Part shown: positions 27,868 through 36,701 of the stretch, in pieces
How the letters are laid out: each line of letters opens with the position of its first letter
Numbering within the stretch: the first letter of the stretch is position 1
NCBI RefSeq assembly: GCF_003985125.1
Contig: NZ_ML133565.1
Location: forward strand, 248,001-312,000
Origin: Rhizobium phaseoli
Lineage (GTDB): Bacteria; Pseudomonadota; Alphaproteobacteria; Rhizobiales; Rhizobiaceae
Reading direction: 5' to 3'
DNA: 64,000 nt
The notes under the pieces: model-generated
Told to the model about the DNA's origin: nothing
What the model saw: the letters and a program-made list of their open reading frames with translations, nothing else
Databases searched by the model: none
Made by a program: the position numbers and the translations under genes

Positions 27868-28254
27868 CTACTCGATGATCTGCACGACCCTGCGGGTCTG
27901 CGGCTCGACGATGACGCGCTGCTGTCCCATCACGACGTAGCCATATTTCGGATTGTCGGGGACTTCACTGATCACGACATCAGGAGGCAGCGCGACGCCC
28001 ACCTTCACCGGTTCCTGGACGATCACCCGTTCCGCCGGGGCCGGGGCCTGCTCGACGTAGGTTATCACCTGGGCAGGCGGAGGATCGATCACGCTGCCCG
28101 TCACGCCACCCACCACTGCGCCGACACCAGCTCCGATCGGGCCGCCGACGATGGCGCCGGTGGCCGCGCCTCCGACCATGCCGGTGACGGCGCCGTCCGC
28201 AAAGGCCGAGCCGGCTATGCAGGTGATTGCCGCTGCGAGAATAATGCTTTTCAT
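27868..28254 (-). CDS. Exported glycine-zipper protein, DUF1236-like
   Basis: 128 residues; start behind GGAGAAC. A signal peptide (cleavage near SAFADG, residue 20) is followed by a glycine-zipper stretch (GMVGGAATGAIVGGPIGAGV) and then a beta-rich DUF1236-type tail (PPDVVISEVPDNPKYGYVV, then VEPQTRRVVQIIE). Such proteins are abundant in rhizobia and are thought to associate with the envelope under stress. GGAAC about 50 nt upstream with CTTTTC after 16 nt weakly resembles a general-stress (EcfG) promoter. Followed by a strong terminator. Confidence 0.8.
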   Translation of the reverse strand: MKSIILAAAITCIAGSAFADGAVTGMVGGAATGAIVGGPIGAGVGAVVGGVTGSVIDPPPAQVITYVEQAPAPAERVIVQEPVKVGVALPPDVVISEVPDNPKYGYVVMGQQRVIVEPQTRRVVQIIE

Positions 28255-28420
28255 GCTGTTCTCCTTTTTCACAGGTGAACCAGAAAAGCGGCGCGGCACG
28301 CATTGTTCCGGAGATAGGACCTAGGTCGGATGATGCGACGCACGGTCTTCGCCGCGCGGAGAGAGCAGGGGTTGCGATCGGACTGCCTGTCATCCCAGCG
28401 ACTGCCTGGCCTGTGAGGAG

Positions 28421-29458
28421 TCAGCGACCAGAGACTTCGTGGACGGGCGCGTCAACCCGTATCAAACCAAGCGCTTTCAGTTCCTCCCACAGCTCGCGGG
28501 GAATGGCTGTGTTCCGCGCGCGCTGGTTAGATGTTACCTGATCAACCGACTGGCCACCGGGGATGACGGAAACGACAGCTGGATGATAGAGCGGAAAGTT
28601 GAGAGCGGCGTCTGCCATAGCGACATTGTGTTCTCGGCAGACCTGCTCTATTCGCCGAACCTTGTCGAGGATCCCTGGCGGGGCGTCGGAATAATTGTAC
28701 TGTGCGCCGAAAATCGGCCCTGTGGCGAGGATGCCGGAATTATACGGACCGCCGAGCACTATGCCGATATTGCGGGCTTCGCACATTGGGAGGAAGGATT
28801 CCAACGCGTCCTGCTCAAGCAACGTGTAGCGTCCGGCAAGCAGGAACAGATCGAAATCTCCTCGTTCGGCTAGCGTCTGGCACATCTCCCACTCGTTGAT
28901 CCCGCCGCCGATGGCCTTCACGACGCCCTGGTCGCGCAACGAGATCAGTGCGTGATATCCACCGGTCATGAATTGCTCGAAGTAATGGGCGCAGGCTTCC
29001 GGCGTGCCGTGGTTGAACACGTCGAGATCGTGAACGAACAAAATATCAAAGCTGTCGAGACCCGTGCGTTCGAAGGATGCTTCCAGCGATCGCATGACTC
29101 CATCGTAGCTGTAGTCGAAAATCTCCCTGCGACTGGGCGTATCAAAGAATTTGCCGATGCCGGTCCGCTCATCGGGTCGGCAGACCTTCATTATCCGGCC
29201 TACTTTTGTCGACACCACGCAGTCTTCCCGCTTTTTCCTCGCGAGGAAACGACCGACTCGCCTTTCCGCAAGGCCAAGCCCATAGAGCGGTGCGGTGTCG
29301 AAGTAACGAATGCCATATTGCCAAGCTGCATCCAATACGGCTGTTGCTTCTTCATCGCTTATGGCTCGATAGAGATTGCCGAGCGGCGCGGTGCCAAATC
29401 CGAGTTCCGTAAAGGTGAGGCCGCCGTCCCCTCTGCGATCCCAATGTCGCATCTGCAT
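28421..29458 (-). CDS. Aldo/keto reductase (D-threo-aldose/L-fucose dehydrogenase group)
   Basis: 345 residues; MRHWDRR two codons inside is an alternative start. TIM-barrel AKR with the catalytic tetrad region RYFDTAPLYGLGLAERRVG (Asp, Tyr), Lys in VVSTKVGR, His in LFVHDLD, and a C-terminal cofactor segment (VVSVIPGGQSVDQVTSN). The form IPGGQS in place of IPGTS resembles the bacterial aldose dehydrogenase branch. Probably oxidises a sugar to its lactone with NAD(P). It stands alone. Confidence 0.88.
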   Translation of the reverse strand: MQMRHWDRRGDGGLTFTELGFGTAPLGNLYRAISDEEATAVLDAAWQYGIRYFDTAPLYGLGLAERRVGRFLARKKREDCVVSTKVGRIMKVCRPDERTGIGKFFDTPSRREIFDYSYDGVMRSLEASFERTGLDSFDILFVHDLDVFNHGTPEACAHYFEQFMTGGYHALISLRDQGVVKAIGGGINEWEMCQTLAERGDFDLFLLAGRYTLLEQDALESFLPMCEARNIGIVLGGPYNSGILATGPIFGAQYNYSDAPPGILDKVRRIEQVCREHNVAMADAALNFPLYHPAVVSVIPGGQSVDQVTSNQRARNTAIPRELWEELKALGLIRVDAPVHEVSGR

Positions 29459-29922
29459 GTCGTCCGCGTCCTATGTTCGTCTTGCCGTTCCCCGCTCGAA
29501 CAGATGCGCTGTGCCTCAACGGGGTTGGTTTGATCGCCTCGCGCGCGCAGCTATGATGTCGGTCACGCTCGAGCGCCGGATGTCGGCATCATGTCCCGCA
29601 AGAAGATTATTGAGAACTCCTTTGCCAGATTGCGGGTGCCAATCTTCGCCTCCGCCGCCACGCGCGCGGCTGAATTCTAGACAATAACGCATCTGAAGTG
29701 GAATCGAAGCGCAGGTTGGAAATTTCAGTCGCGACGCGACCGACGTTGCGCGGTGTTAAACCTCACGCAACTCATTCCGATCGTGCCTTCCGCATGCGTC
29801 GAAAGCCTGCATATCCGGTGCACCAGCAGCGATCGAGACGTCCGCCCTGCGGTTTAACGAAGCTCAAACCAGTATCGTCGTATGACAGTTTTCTTAGGTG
29901 GTTTGGAAGTGGATCCAAAGCA
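29459..29922. other. Divergent promoter region, about 460 bp
   Basis: Separates the minus-strand aldo/keto reductase from the + strand cyclase. The frame of the cyclase is open back to 29698, but the encoded residues are Arg-rich, low-confidence leader sequence. No other gene is supported. Confidence 0.4.
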
Positions 29923-31809
29923 GTGAATGGCATCTGGACACAATTTGGTGGCAACCTTTCCTTCGTATCCCTGGCAATGTCGCTCTGGGCGCTCTTTTCG
30001 ATTCAGTTTCAGCGCCGATCCATCACACAAGAGAGGATCGCCTTCGGAATCATAGCCGGCGGCGCCTCTGTCGGATCCATGTTGCTCGCCATCGAATTTC
30101 ACCCCGGCATCTATATCGATCTGCGATTTTCGCCGCTCGCATTGGCCGGCATGTTCGGGGGGCCGATCGCTGCGGCTTTTGCCGCTTCACTGGCTATCGC
30201 CTTTCGCTTTGCCGTCGGCGGAACGGCGATGGTCGACGGGATAGTCACGATCGCTATCACCGCTGGGATCGGGGTGGCCGGTCATCTCTTGACGCGCAAG
30301 AGATCTCCAGGTTTCACGGACGTTGTTGTGCTGAGCCTCGCCCTCGGCGGCGCTCTGGTTGCATCCATGGCCCTGCTTCCCACTCTCGTGACCGCTCATG
30401 TACTTGCCGGGGCCGGTTTTCCGCTGACCGCTTTGAATTGTCTGGCCACCGTGCTGGGCGGCTTCGTCCTTTTGAAAACGCAGCAATGGGAGCTGGAACG
30501 CAGCATTCTGGTCACGGCATTTTCGCAATCGCCCGACTATCTCTATGTGAAGGACCGAAACAGCCGGTTCATCACCGTCAATGAAAACATGACCCGCCTC
30601 TTCCGTTTCAGAACGACGGCGGAAATGATCGGATTGTCGGATTTCAATCTGATGTCGCGGCCGCTCGCCGAGGAACTCTATTATCTCGAGCAGCAGGTCA
30701 TAGACACCGGCGTGCCGCTGATCGATTCCACAGAGCATATAGAAGGCAGATTCCTGCTCGCCTCCAAGGTTCCGTTGCGCGACAAGCAGGGGCGGGTGAT
30801 CGGTCTGGCCGGCGTAACACGGGATGTGACGGAGCGCACCGCCCTGGAGCGGGAATTGCGCGAAAGCAAGAATCTGCTGTCGCATGCGATGGCCAGCATG
30901 TCCGATGGCATCGCCATGTACGACAGCAAAGGTTTTATTCTCTTTTGCAACGAACAGTATCGCGATGCGTTCCCGCTTTCCGGAGAGGCTCGCGTGGTCG
31001 GCGCCCATATCAATGACATCCTGCGCCGCGTCGTCGCAACCGGCGAACGGCAGGGTATCCCGGAAGGAAATGTGGAAGAATGGATCAAGGCCGCCACAGC
31101 TTCCCTGCATAGCAACAAGGATGAAGAGGTTCAGCTTCACAACGGCGACTGGCGCAGCATCCGGACGCGACTTGCAGATGACGGCACGGCAATGGCCGTC
31201 GTCTCGGACATCACGGCGACGAAGCAGGCGGAAATCGCGCTCAGGCTGTCGGCGGAACAACTGAAGAATCTGGCCGAGACCGACGGACTTACCGGCATCG
31301 TCAATCGCCGCGCCTTCGACGAAGTCTTCGCGCGCGAAACCGCGGGCAACGCTCGGAGAAACACGCCTTTCAGTCTCCTGATGGTCGATATCGACCGTTT
31401 CAAGGCCTACAACGATACCTACGGGCATCCCGCCGGCGACCAATGCCTGCGCGTCGTCAGCAAATGCCTGCGCCAATCCGTCAGCCGACCGGCGGACATC
31501 GTGGCGCGCTATGGCGGAGAGGAATTCGTGGTCTTCCTTCCCGACACCAGCGCCAAGGGTGCAATGATCGTCGCCGAGCAATTCGCACGACGCCTCGCCC
31601 AGGAGAATATCGTTCATTCCGGCAGCGAATTCGGACGTGTGACCGCCAGTATCGGCATATCTTGCGCGACAGGGGCAATGTTGCGGGCCAGTCCGAACCG
31701 GTTGCTCGCTGAGGCCGATACCGCGCTCTACGAGGCCAAGACGCAAGGCCGCAACCGCATTCTCGCGCATTTGCGCGAGAATGGGCATGCGCTGAAGGAC
31801 GCCGGCTAA
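29923..31809 (+). CDS. 5TM (LYT-type) membrane sensor with PAS domains and GGDEF diguanylate cyclase
   Basis: 628 residues from the GTG at 29923. This start is preferred because the first membrane helix (LSFVSLAMSLWALFSI) follows at once; earlier in-frame ATGs would add an odd basic leader. Five to six helices fill residues 10-190 and contain the LRFSPLALAGMFGGPIAAAF segment typical of 5TMR-LYT sensors. Two PAS domains follow (about 200-315 and 325-440). The GGDEF domain has GGEEF at 531-535 and an RxxD (RPAD) product-inhibition site five residues before. It should make c-di-GMP at the membrane in response to an unknown ligand. No EAL domain. Confidence 0.9.
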   Translation: MNGIWTQFGGNLSFVSLAMSLWALFSIQFQRRSITQERIAFGIIAGGASVGSMLLAIEFHPGIYIDLRFSPLALAGMFGGPIAAAFAASLAIAFRFAVGGTAMVDGIVTIAITAGIGVAGHLLTRKRSPGFTDVVVLSLALGGALVASMALLPTLVTAHVLAGAGFPLTALNCLATVLGGFVLLKTQQWELERSILVTAFSQSPDYLYVKDRNSRFITVNENMTRLFRFRTTAEMIGLSDFNLMSRPLAEELYYLEQQVIDTGVPLIDSTEHIEGRFLLASKVPLRDKQGRVIGLAGVTRDVTERTALERELRESKNLLSHAMASMSDGIAMYDSKGFILFCNEQYRDAFPLSGEARVVGAHINDILRRVVATGERQGIPEGNVEEWIKAATASLHSNKDEEVQLHNGDWRSIRTRLADDGTAMAVVSDITATKQAEIALRLSAEQLKNLAETDGLTGIVNRRAFDEVFARETAGNARRNTPFSLLMVDIDRFKAYNDTYGHPAGDQCLRVVSKCLRQSVSRPADIVARYGGEEFVVFLPDTSAKGAMIVAEQFARRLAQENIVHSGSEFGRVTASIGISCATGAMLRASPNRLLAEADTALYEAKTQGRNRILAHLRENGHALKDAG

Positions 31810-31917
31810 GCGACACCCGGGTCCCTTCTCGAGACTGCGGCCTTTAATAGGATTTTTCTATCAAACCATCGCTTGAATGGCCTTGATGTTTGCCCGGCTT
31901 CGACAATACACGGGCGC

Positions 31918-34212
31918 ATGGGCACAAAATTCATTGGGAAGAAATCGGCGGCAGCCGGAGGCTGGGGCGCTTTGAAGAGTTGCGGCAAGCAATTGCTGCA
32001 AAGTGGAATGCCGATCTCCGGGGCGCGAACGATGCTGAAGGCGAACCAGCCGGATGGGTTCGATTGCCCGGGCTGCGCATGGGGCGATCCGGAACACGGA
32101 TCGTCGTTCGAGTTCTGTGAGAACGGGGTTAAAGCCGTCGCGTGGGAAGCGACGGAAAAACGGGCAACGCCGGCGTTTTTCGCGAAAAGAACGGTTTCGG
32201 AGCTTCGCCAGCTTTCGGATTACGAGCTTGAGCTCAACGGGCGCCTTACCCATCCCATGCGCTATGATGCAACAAGCGACCGCTACCTGCCGGTGGCCTG
32301 GGAGGTTGCCTTTGCCGAAATCGGCAGCATCCTCAAGGGCCTCGCTAATCCTGATCGCGCGGAATTCTATACGTCCGGCCGGGCCAGCAACGAGGCTGCC
32401 TTCCTCTACCAGTTGTTCGTGCGCGTCTACGGCACCAATAACTTTCCCGATTGCTCCAACATGTGCCACGAGGCGAGCGGCATCGCCATGCGCCCGGCGG
32501 TCGGCGTCGGCAAGGGCACGGTGCTGCTGGAGGATTTCGAAGAGGCCGAGGCGATTTTCGTGATCGGCCAGAATCCGGGCACCAATCATCCGCGAATGCT
32601 CGGCGACCTGCGGCGGGCAGCGCTTCGCGGCGCGCGCATCGTTGTCTTCAATCCGATCCGCGAGCGCGGCCTGGAGCGCTTTTCCGATCCGCAGGATAAG
32701 ATCGAAATGCTGCGCCGCGGCTCGACCGATATTGCCAGCCATTATCTGCAGCCGCAGCTTGGCGGCGATATGGCCGCGATCAGGGGCATGGCGAAGGCTG
32801 TGCTGGCCGCGGAAGAGGTGGCGGCCGCAGCCGGCCTGCCGTCTGTCCTCGATCATTCCTTTCTCGCCGAGCACTGCGCCGGTTTTGCCGAATACAAAGC
32901 GTCGGTCGAGGCGACGAGCTGGGCCGAGATCGAGGACCAGTCGGGGCTTAGCCGAGAGGAGATTGAACGGGCGGCCGATGTCTATATCAAGGCCGAAAGG
33001 GTGATCTGCACCTGGGCGATGGGTGTGACCCAGCATCTGCATTCCGTGGCGACGATCCGCGAGATCGCCAATTTCATGTTCCTACGCGGCAATATCGGCA
33101 GGCCGGGTGCTGGCCTCTGCCCGGTGCGCGGCCATTCCAATGTGCAGGGCGACCGAACTGTCGGTATCGACGAAAAGCCCTCGGAGGATTTCCTCGATGC
33201 GCTGGAGACGCATTTCCGCTTCACGGTCCCCCGCCAGCACGGCCATAATGTGCTTGCCGCGATCGGCGCGATGCTCGACGGCTCGGCCGAGGCCTTCATC
33301 GGGCTTGGCGGCAACTTCGCCCGCGCCACACCCGACAGTGCCCTCGTCGAGAAAGCGCTTCGGCGGCTGAAACTGACGGTGCATATCGCGACCAAGCCGA
33401 ACCATTCGCATCTGATGCCGGGCGAAACGGCCTTTATCCTGCCGTGTCTCGGACGGACCGAGATGGACCTCAACGCGACCGGCAATTCCCAGCTCGTGAG
33501 CGTCGAGGATTCGATGAGCATGGTGCATGGTTCCGCCGGCATCAATCGTCCGGCCTCACCGCTTCTCCTTTCGGAAGTCGCCATCATTGCCGGCATTGCA
33601 CAAGCGACGGTCGGCTCTGCCGTGGTCGACTGGGCGGAACTTGCCGAGGATTACGATCGCATCCGCGATCATATCGAGGCGACCATTCCCGGCTTCGAGG
33701 ATTATAATAAGCGCCTGCGCAAGCCGCGCGGTTTCCATCTGCGCAATGCCGCCGCCCATCGCAAGTGGCAGACGCCCACCGGCAAAGCGTCATTCTCCTG
33801 CCAGGCGCTTCCCGAGCAGACGGTGCACCAGCGTGCGCGAATAGGCGAGGGCCGCTTCGCCCTGCAGACATTCCGCTCGCACGATCAGTACAATACCACG
33901 GTCTACGGCCTCGATGACCGCTACCGCGGCGTCTACGGAGAGCGGCAGGTCATCTTCATTCATCCGGAAGATCTGAAGGCGATCAACGCCAAGGCCGGCG
34001 ACCGCGTCGATGTCGTTGGCGAGCACGATGACGGCATCGAGCGCGTCGCGCGGGATTTCCGATTTGTCCCCTATGACATTCCGCGGGGCAGCATCGCCGG
34101 CTATTATCCCGAGCTGAACGTGCTCGTGCCGCTTGGCAGCGCCGGCGAGGAAAGCGACACGCCGACCTCGAAATCAATCATGGTTTCCTTCCGTCGGCGA
34201 AATGCCGCGTGA
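31918..34212 (+). CDS. Molybdopterin oxidoreductase, FdhF/YdeP family
   Basis: 764 residues, matching the YdeP group (about 760). The start giving MGTKFIGKKSAAAGGWGALK is chosen because GGWGAL is the conserved family opening; an ATG 15 codons earlier is possible. Cysteines in FDCPGCAWGDPEHG and FEFCENG near residues 45-70 are positioned for an Fe-S cluster. SNMCHEASG supplies the family cysteine at the cofactor site, and GQNPGTNHPRML contacts the pterin. YdeP-type proteins are formate-dehydrogenase-like but their reaction is unsettled. With no signal peptide it is cytoplasmic. The next gene overlaps by 4 bp. Confidence 0.88.
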   Translation: MGTKFIGKKSAAAGGWGALKSCGKQLLQSGMPISGARTMLKANQPDGFDCPGCAWGDPEHGSSFEFCENGVKAVAWEATEKRATPAFFAKRTVSELRQLSDYELELNGRLTHPMRYDATSDRYLPVAWEVAFAEIGSILKGLANPDRAEFYTSGRASNEAAFLYQLFVRVYGTNNFPDCSNMCHEASGIAMRPAVGVGKGTVLLEDFEEAEAIFVIGQNPGTNHPRMLGDLRRAALRGARIVVFNPIRERGLERFSDPQDKIEMLRRGSTDIASHYLQPQLGGDMAAIRGMAKAVLAAEEVAAAAGLPSVLDHSFLAEHCAGFAEYKASVEATSWAEIEDQSGLSREEIERAADVYIKAERVICTWAMGVTQHLHSVATIREIANFMFLRGNIGRPGAGLCPVRGHSNVQGDRTVGIDEKPSEDFLDALETHFRFTVPRQHGHNVLAAIGAMLDGSAEAFIGLGGNFARATPDSALVEKALRRLKLTVHIATKPNHSHLMPGETAFILPCLGRTEMDLNATGNSQLVSVEDSMSMVHGSAGINRPASPLLLSEVAIIAGIAQATVGSAVVDWAELAEDYDRIRDHIEATIPGFEDYNKRLRKPRGFHLRNAAAHRKWQTPTGKASFSCQALPEQTVHQRARIGEGRFALQTFRSHDQYNTTVYGLDDRYRGVYGERQVIFIHPEDLKAINAKAGDRVDVVGEHDDGIERVARDFRFVPYDIPRGSIAGYYPELNVLVPLGSAGEESDTPTSKSIMVSFRRRNAA

Positions 34213-34484
34213 GCGAAGAGACGTCCGACGCCGACCGATTTCTCGCCCTTGTCGCTACGGCACAAGATAGGGATGCCAGGCTGACCGCGATCCAGGCCGG
34301 TCTGCTCGTCGCCGCGGACCTCAACATCGCATGTGACAGCCGCTCCTTTGCACGCAGGCTGGGAATCGCGCATGCGCTTGTCCTGCGGGAACTCGACGCG
34401 CTCGCCGAGCATGAAGATAAGCTTGAGATCGTCAAGCGGGATCCGAGGACGATGCGAGTGTTTTACAGATTGGCCAGGTCCTGA
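34209..34484 (+). CDS. Small winged-helix-like protein coupled to the YdeP-type gene
   Basis: 91 residues from a GTG overlapping the oxidoreductase stop (GTGA). The second half reads like a winged helix: SFARRLGIAHALVLRELDAL as a helix-turn-helix, then KLEIVKRDPRTMRVFYRL as the wing. It could be a transcription factor or a maturation/partner protein dedicated to the oxidoreductase. No named family recognised. Confidence 0.75.
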   Translation: MSEETSDADRFLALVATAQDRDARLTAIQAGLLVAADLNIACDSRSFARRLGIAHALVLRELDALAEHEDKLEIVKRDPRTMRVFYRLARS

Positions 34485-34539
34485 GGCTTGTCGCACAAAA
34501 TTGTGCAGTGATTTCGCGATGACGGCGATGCGGCCCGGC

Positions 34540-35538
34540 TTATCGGCGGCTCACGCGTTTCCGCGTGTCTGAGGGGTATTCCCCATAGGTCGTTTTATAG
34601 ACCGCGGAAAAGCGGCCGAAATGGAAGAAGCCCCATTTGAGGCAGATGGCCTTCATCGTCTCTTTGCTTTCGGGATTGAGCAGGTCCTGGCGCGCCGCGC
34701 GCAGACGAAGCATCAGCAGATAGGCGGCGGGAGACGTTCCCTTGAAGGCGCGGAAACCGGTTTCGAGCGCCCTGCTCGAGACGCCGGCTGCTTCGGCCAC
34801 CTTCGGCATGGTGATCGGCTGATCGATATTGGCCTGCATGAACTCGATTGCCCTGCGCACATGCCGCGGAGCGATCAGGGCCGGTCCCTTTTCGAGGAAA
34901 TGCGACAACCGGTGCGGCACCATGCGCACGACCAGATCGGCCAGCGCCTGTGTCATGTGCGCCATGGCGATCGGCGACTCCAGCAACGGGCCGTCGTCGC
35001 GCATCCCCGATATGATCGTTTCGGTGAGATTGCCGATCGTCCGGCCAACCGGCGTCGACAGATCCAGCTCCGGCAGCAGGTCCAGCGATCCACTAAACGG
35101 CATTTCGAAAGTCTGGCCGATCGTCTGGAGGATGACGGGCCAGTTGATCAGCAGTTCGTCGATGACGTTGCCTTGCCCATGCATGAGAACGCTGTCGGGT
35201 TCGAAATTGTTGTAGAGAAGCAACTTCCCGTTCCCGGCCTCGGCCTTGCGCGCTCCATAGGTCACTCCCATGCCGCCGCGGCGGGGGACGACCAGCGACA
35301 GATATTCGGCCGTGGTGCCGGTCGGCTCGATGTTGAACTGGAACTCCGCCTCATGATAGCCGGTCAGCAGGACCGCGCTGTCCGCCACCGAAAAATCCAG
35401 TCCCCAGTGGAAGTCCTTGGCGCGACCGACGGGCTCGGCATCAAATGCGCCAAATGCACCACCGAGGGTTTCCACCATGTTGTCGAAGGACGAACCATGG
35501 AATCGGAAGGAGAATGGCTTTGCGCTGTTTTCCGTCAT
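34540..35538 (-). CDS. AraC-family transcriptional regulator
   Basis: 332 residues. The C-terminal 100 residues hold two helix-turn-helices (ITMPKVAEAAGVSSRALETGF and the KWGFFHFGRFSAVYKTTYGEYPS segment, quoted in parts). The N-terminal 200 residues match the AraC_binding_2 type of cupin-like sensor. It converges with the YdeP-type operon and faces 1.1 kb of gene-poor DNA, so its target is not evident. Confidence 0.9.
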   Translation of the reverse strand: MTENSAKPFSFRFHGSSFDNMVETLGGAFGAFDAEPVGRAKDFHWGLDFSVADSAVLLTGYHEAEFQFNIEPTGTTAEYLSLVVPRRGGMGVTYGARKAEAGNGKLLLYNNFEPDSVLMHGQGNVIDELLINWPVILQTIGQTFEMPFSGSLDLLPELDLSTPVGRTIGNLTETIISGMRDDGPLLESPIAMAHMTQALADLVVRMVPHRLSHFLEKGPALIAPRHVRRAIEFMQANIDQPITMPKVAEAAGVSSRALETGFRAFKGTSPAAYLLMLRLRAARQDLLNPESKETMKAICLKWGFFHFGRFSAVYKTTYGEYPSDTRKRVSRR

Positions 35539-36002
35539 GCTGTTCCCGTTATTTCTTCCGACCGAATACGGCGGGAGGTGTTGGTTGCATGATGATGACG
35601 TACGTCCCTCTTTGTGGCCACACCTGCTGACATCGCCTTTTCCTCCGCGCTTTCGTCAGGACCTGATGGACGGATCGAAGGGCGAGACCTCGCCGCATAT
35701 TAACGAAAATGGGGGGGCAGCGCACCAAGTGGCGGCGTGGCGGACGAGCTTTCTGGCATCGAAAGCTGTTCGACTGAACGAATTCACGACGAGGACGACC
35801 CTGGCAGGTGTTGGAAAAGGGAAGCTTTTGAACAGTTTATCGACAACGCCCATCGGTCGGATTTTCCTGGCCGCTCGGCAGGAACTGACAGAACCGGCAG
35901 CACTTGGCAAGCCTCGGCGCTGCTGCTTTTAGTAGTAATCTGATGATAAAACGATTAGCCAGCCTGCGCAGTCGGCGCGCTCTAATGCCCCGCGCAAAAG
36001 TC

Positions 36003-36051
36003 GCCTGCCGAAGGTTCTAAAGTGGACCGCTCGAGATAGCCTTCGGCAGGC
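36003..36051. repeat. 12 bp perfect inverted repeat
   Basis: GCCTGCCGAAGG (36003-36014) and CCTTCGGCAGGC (36040-36051) are separated by 25 bp. No gene lies directly next to it. A second dyad follows at 36065. Confidence 0.7.
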
Positions 36052-36064
36052 TGACAGGCAGTTG

Positions 36065-36090
36065 CATACGCACGGGATGGAGTGCGTATG
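36065..36090. repeat. 9 bp perfect inverted repeat
   Basis: CATACGCAC (36065-36073) and GTGCGTATG (36082-36090) with an 8 bp loop. A third near-perfect dyad of CCCCTC(C)CAT and ATGGAGGGG follows at about 36098-36131. Together they could fold as three successive hairpins. Confidence 0.65.
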
Positions 36091-36305
36091 AATGGAGCCC
36101 CTCCCATCATTTGGGGTCATCGATGGAGGGGTTTGGCTTCAGACCGTAGACCATCATGGCCCCGGTCACGGTTACTTTAGTGTTCCGCAGCCATGGAGCA
36201 ATTGTCCCGCGTCGATATTGTCGGTCGAGCGCCTTTTCGCGACGCAGTCTGGACTGGTCCTGCGCAATATGTACAGGCTGGCGCTTTGCTCTGGCGACTT
36301 TGCCA

Positions 36306-36650
36306 CTAGGCATCAGAGCTCCAATGCGACTCACCGGCCTCGTAGAAAGCAGAGGTGCCTGGTGCGGTACGAATTCCGGAATTGCCATGTGCGCCGACGT
36401 GGTAGAGCTGCTGGATCGCGACGCACCTGCTTGATTCGGTCGTCGCCTTAACGCTGTTGTCGCCGGGACGGTAGTTTCCGCGTGTGAGAACAACGGCGGG
36501 ATGAACCGGCATCGGCTCGACCACGATCGTCCCGGCGCCGCCCGGTGAGGCGATCGGCATAATAGGCGACGTGCTGGTCACCAGGCACGCCGCCTCTGGC
36601 CATGTTTCCCAAATGCGCCCCGAAGACGATCCGGTTGCATCGCATGGCTA
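36306..36650 (-). pseudogene. Decayed NADH:flavin oxidoreductase (old yellow enzyme family)
   Basis: Two minus-strand frames join into an old-yellow-enzyme N-terminus. The first frame (about 36636-36548) gives NRIVFGAHLGNMARGG, then PGDQHVAYYADRLTG. After a frameshift near 36545 the second frame continues GAGTIVVEPMPVHPAVVL, then TRGNYRPGDNSV, then QQLYHVGAHG, and ends at a stop at 36306 just after YEAGESHWSS. The order of FMN-site segments is that of the 2,4-dienoyl-CoA reductase/TMADH-type group. About 25 residues between DNSV and QQLYHVG are missing, and nothing of the remaining barrel or the C-terminal FAD domain is present. It lies just beyond the end of the betaine transporter operon. 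Confidence 0.75.
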
Positions 36651-36701
36651 CGCACCGGATATCGGTGTCGCCGACCAAACCGAGAGACGCCGCGCGGAGG
36701 T

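Larger units (their letters stand above)
35539..36305. other. Gene-poor stretch with several inverted repeats
   Basis: No frame here has a ribosome binding site or recognisable domain. The right half (36003-36131) holds three consecutive dyads. It borders a decayed gene, so it may be a scar of past rearrangement. Confidence 0.45.

Noticed and set aside
28255..28320. EcfG-like promoter (GGAAC-N16-CTTTTC) before the DUF1236-like gene
   Set aside because: The -10 has a mismatch at a key base; mentioned in the gene entry but not claimed as a feature.
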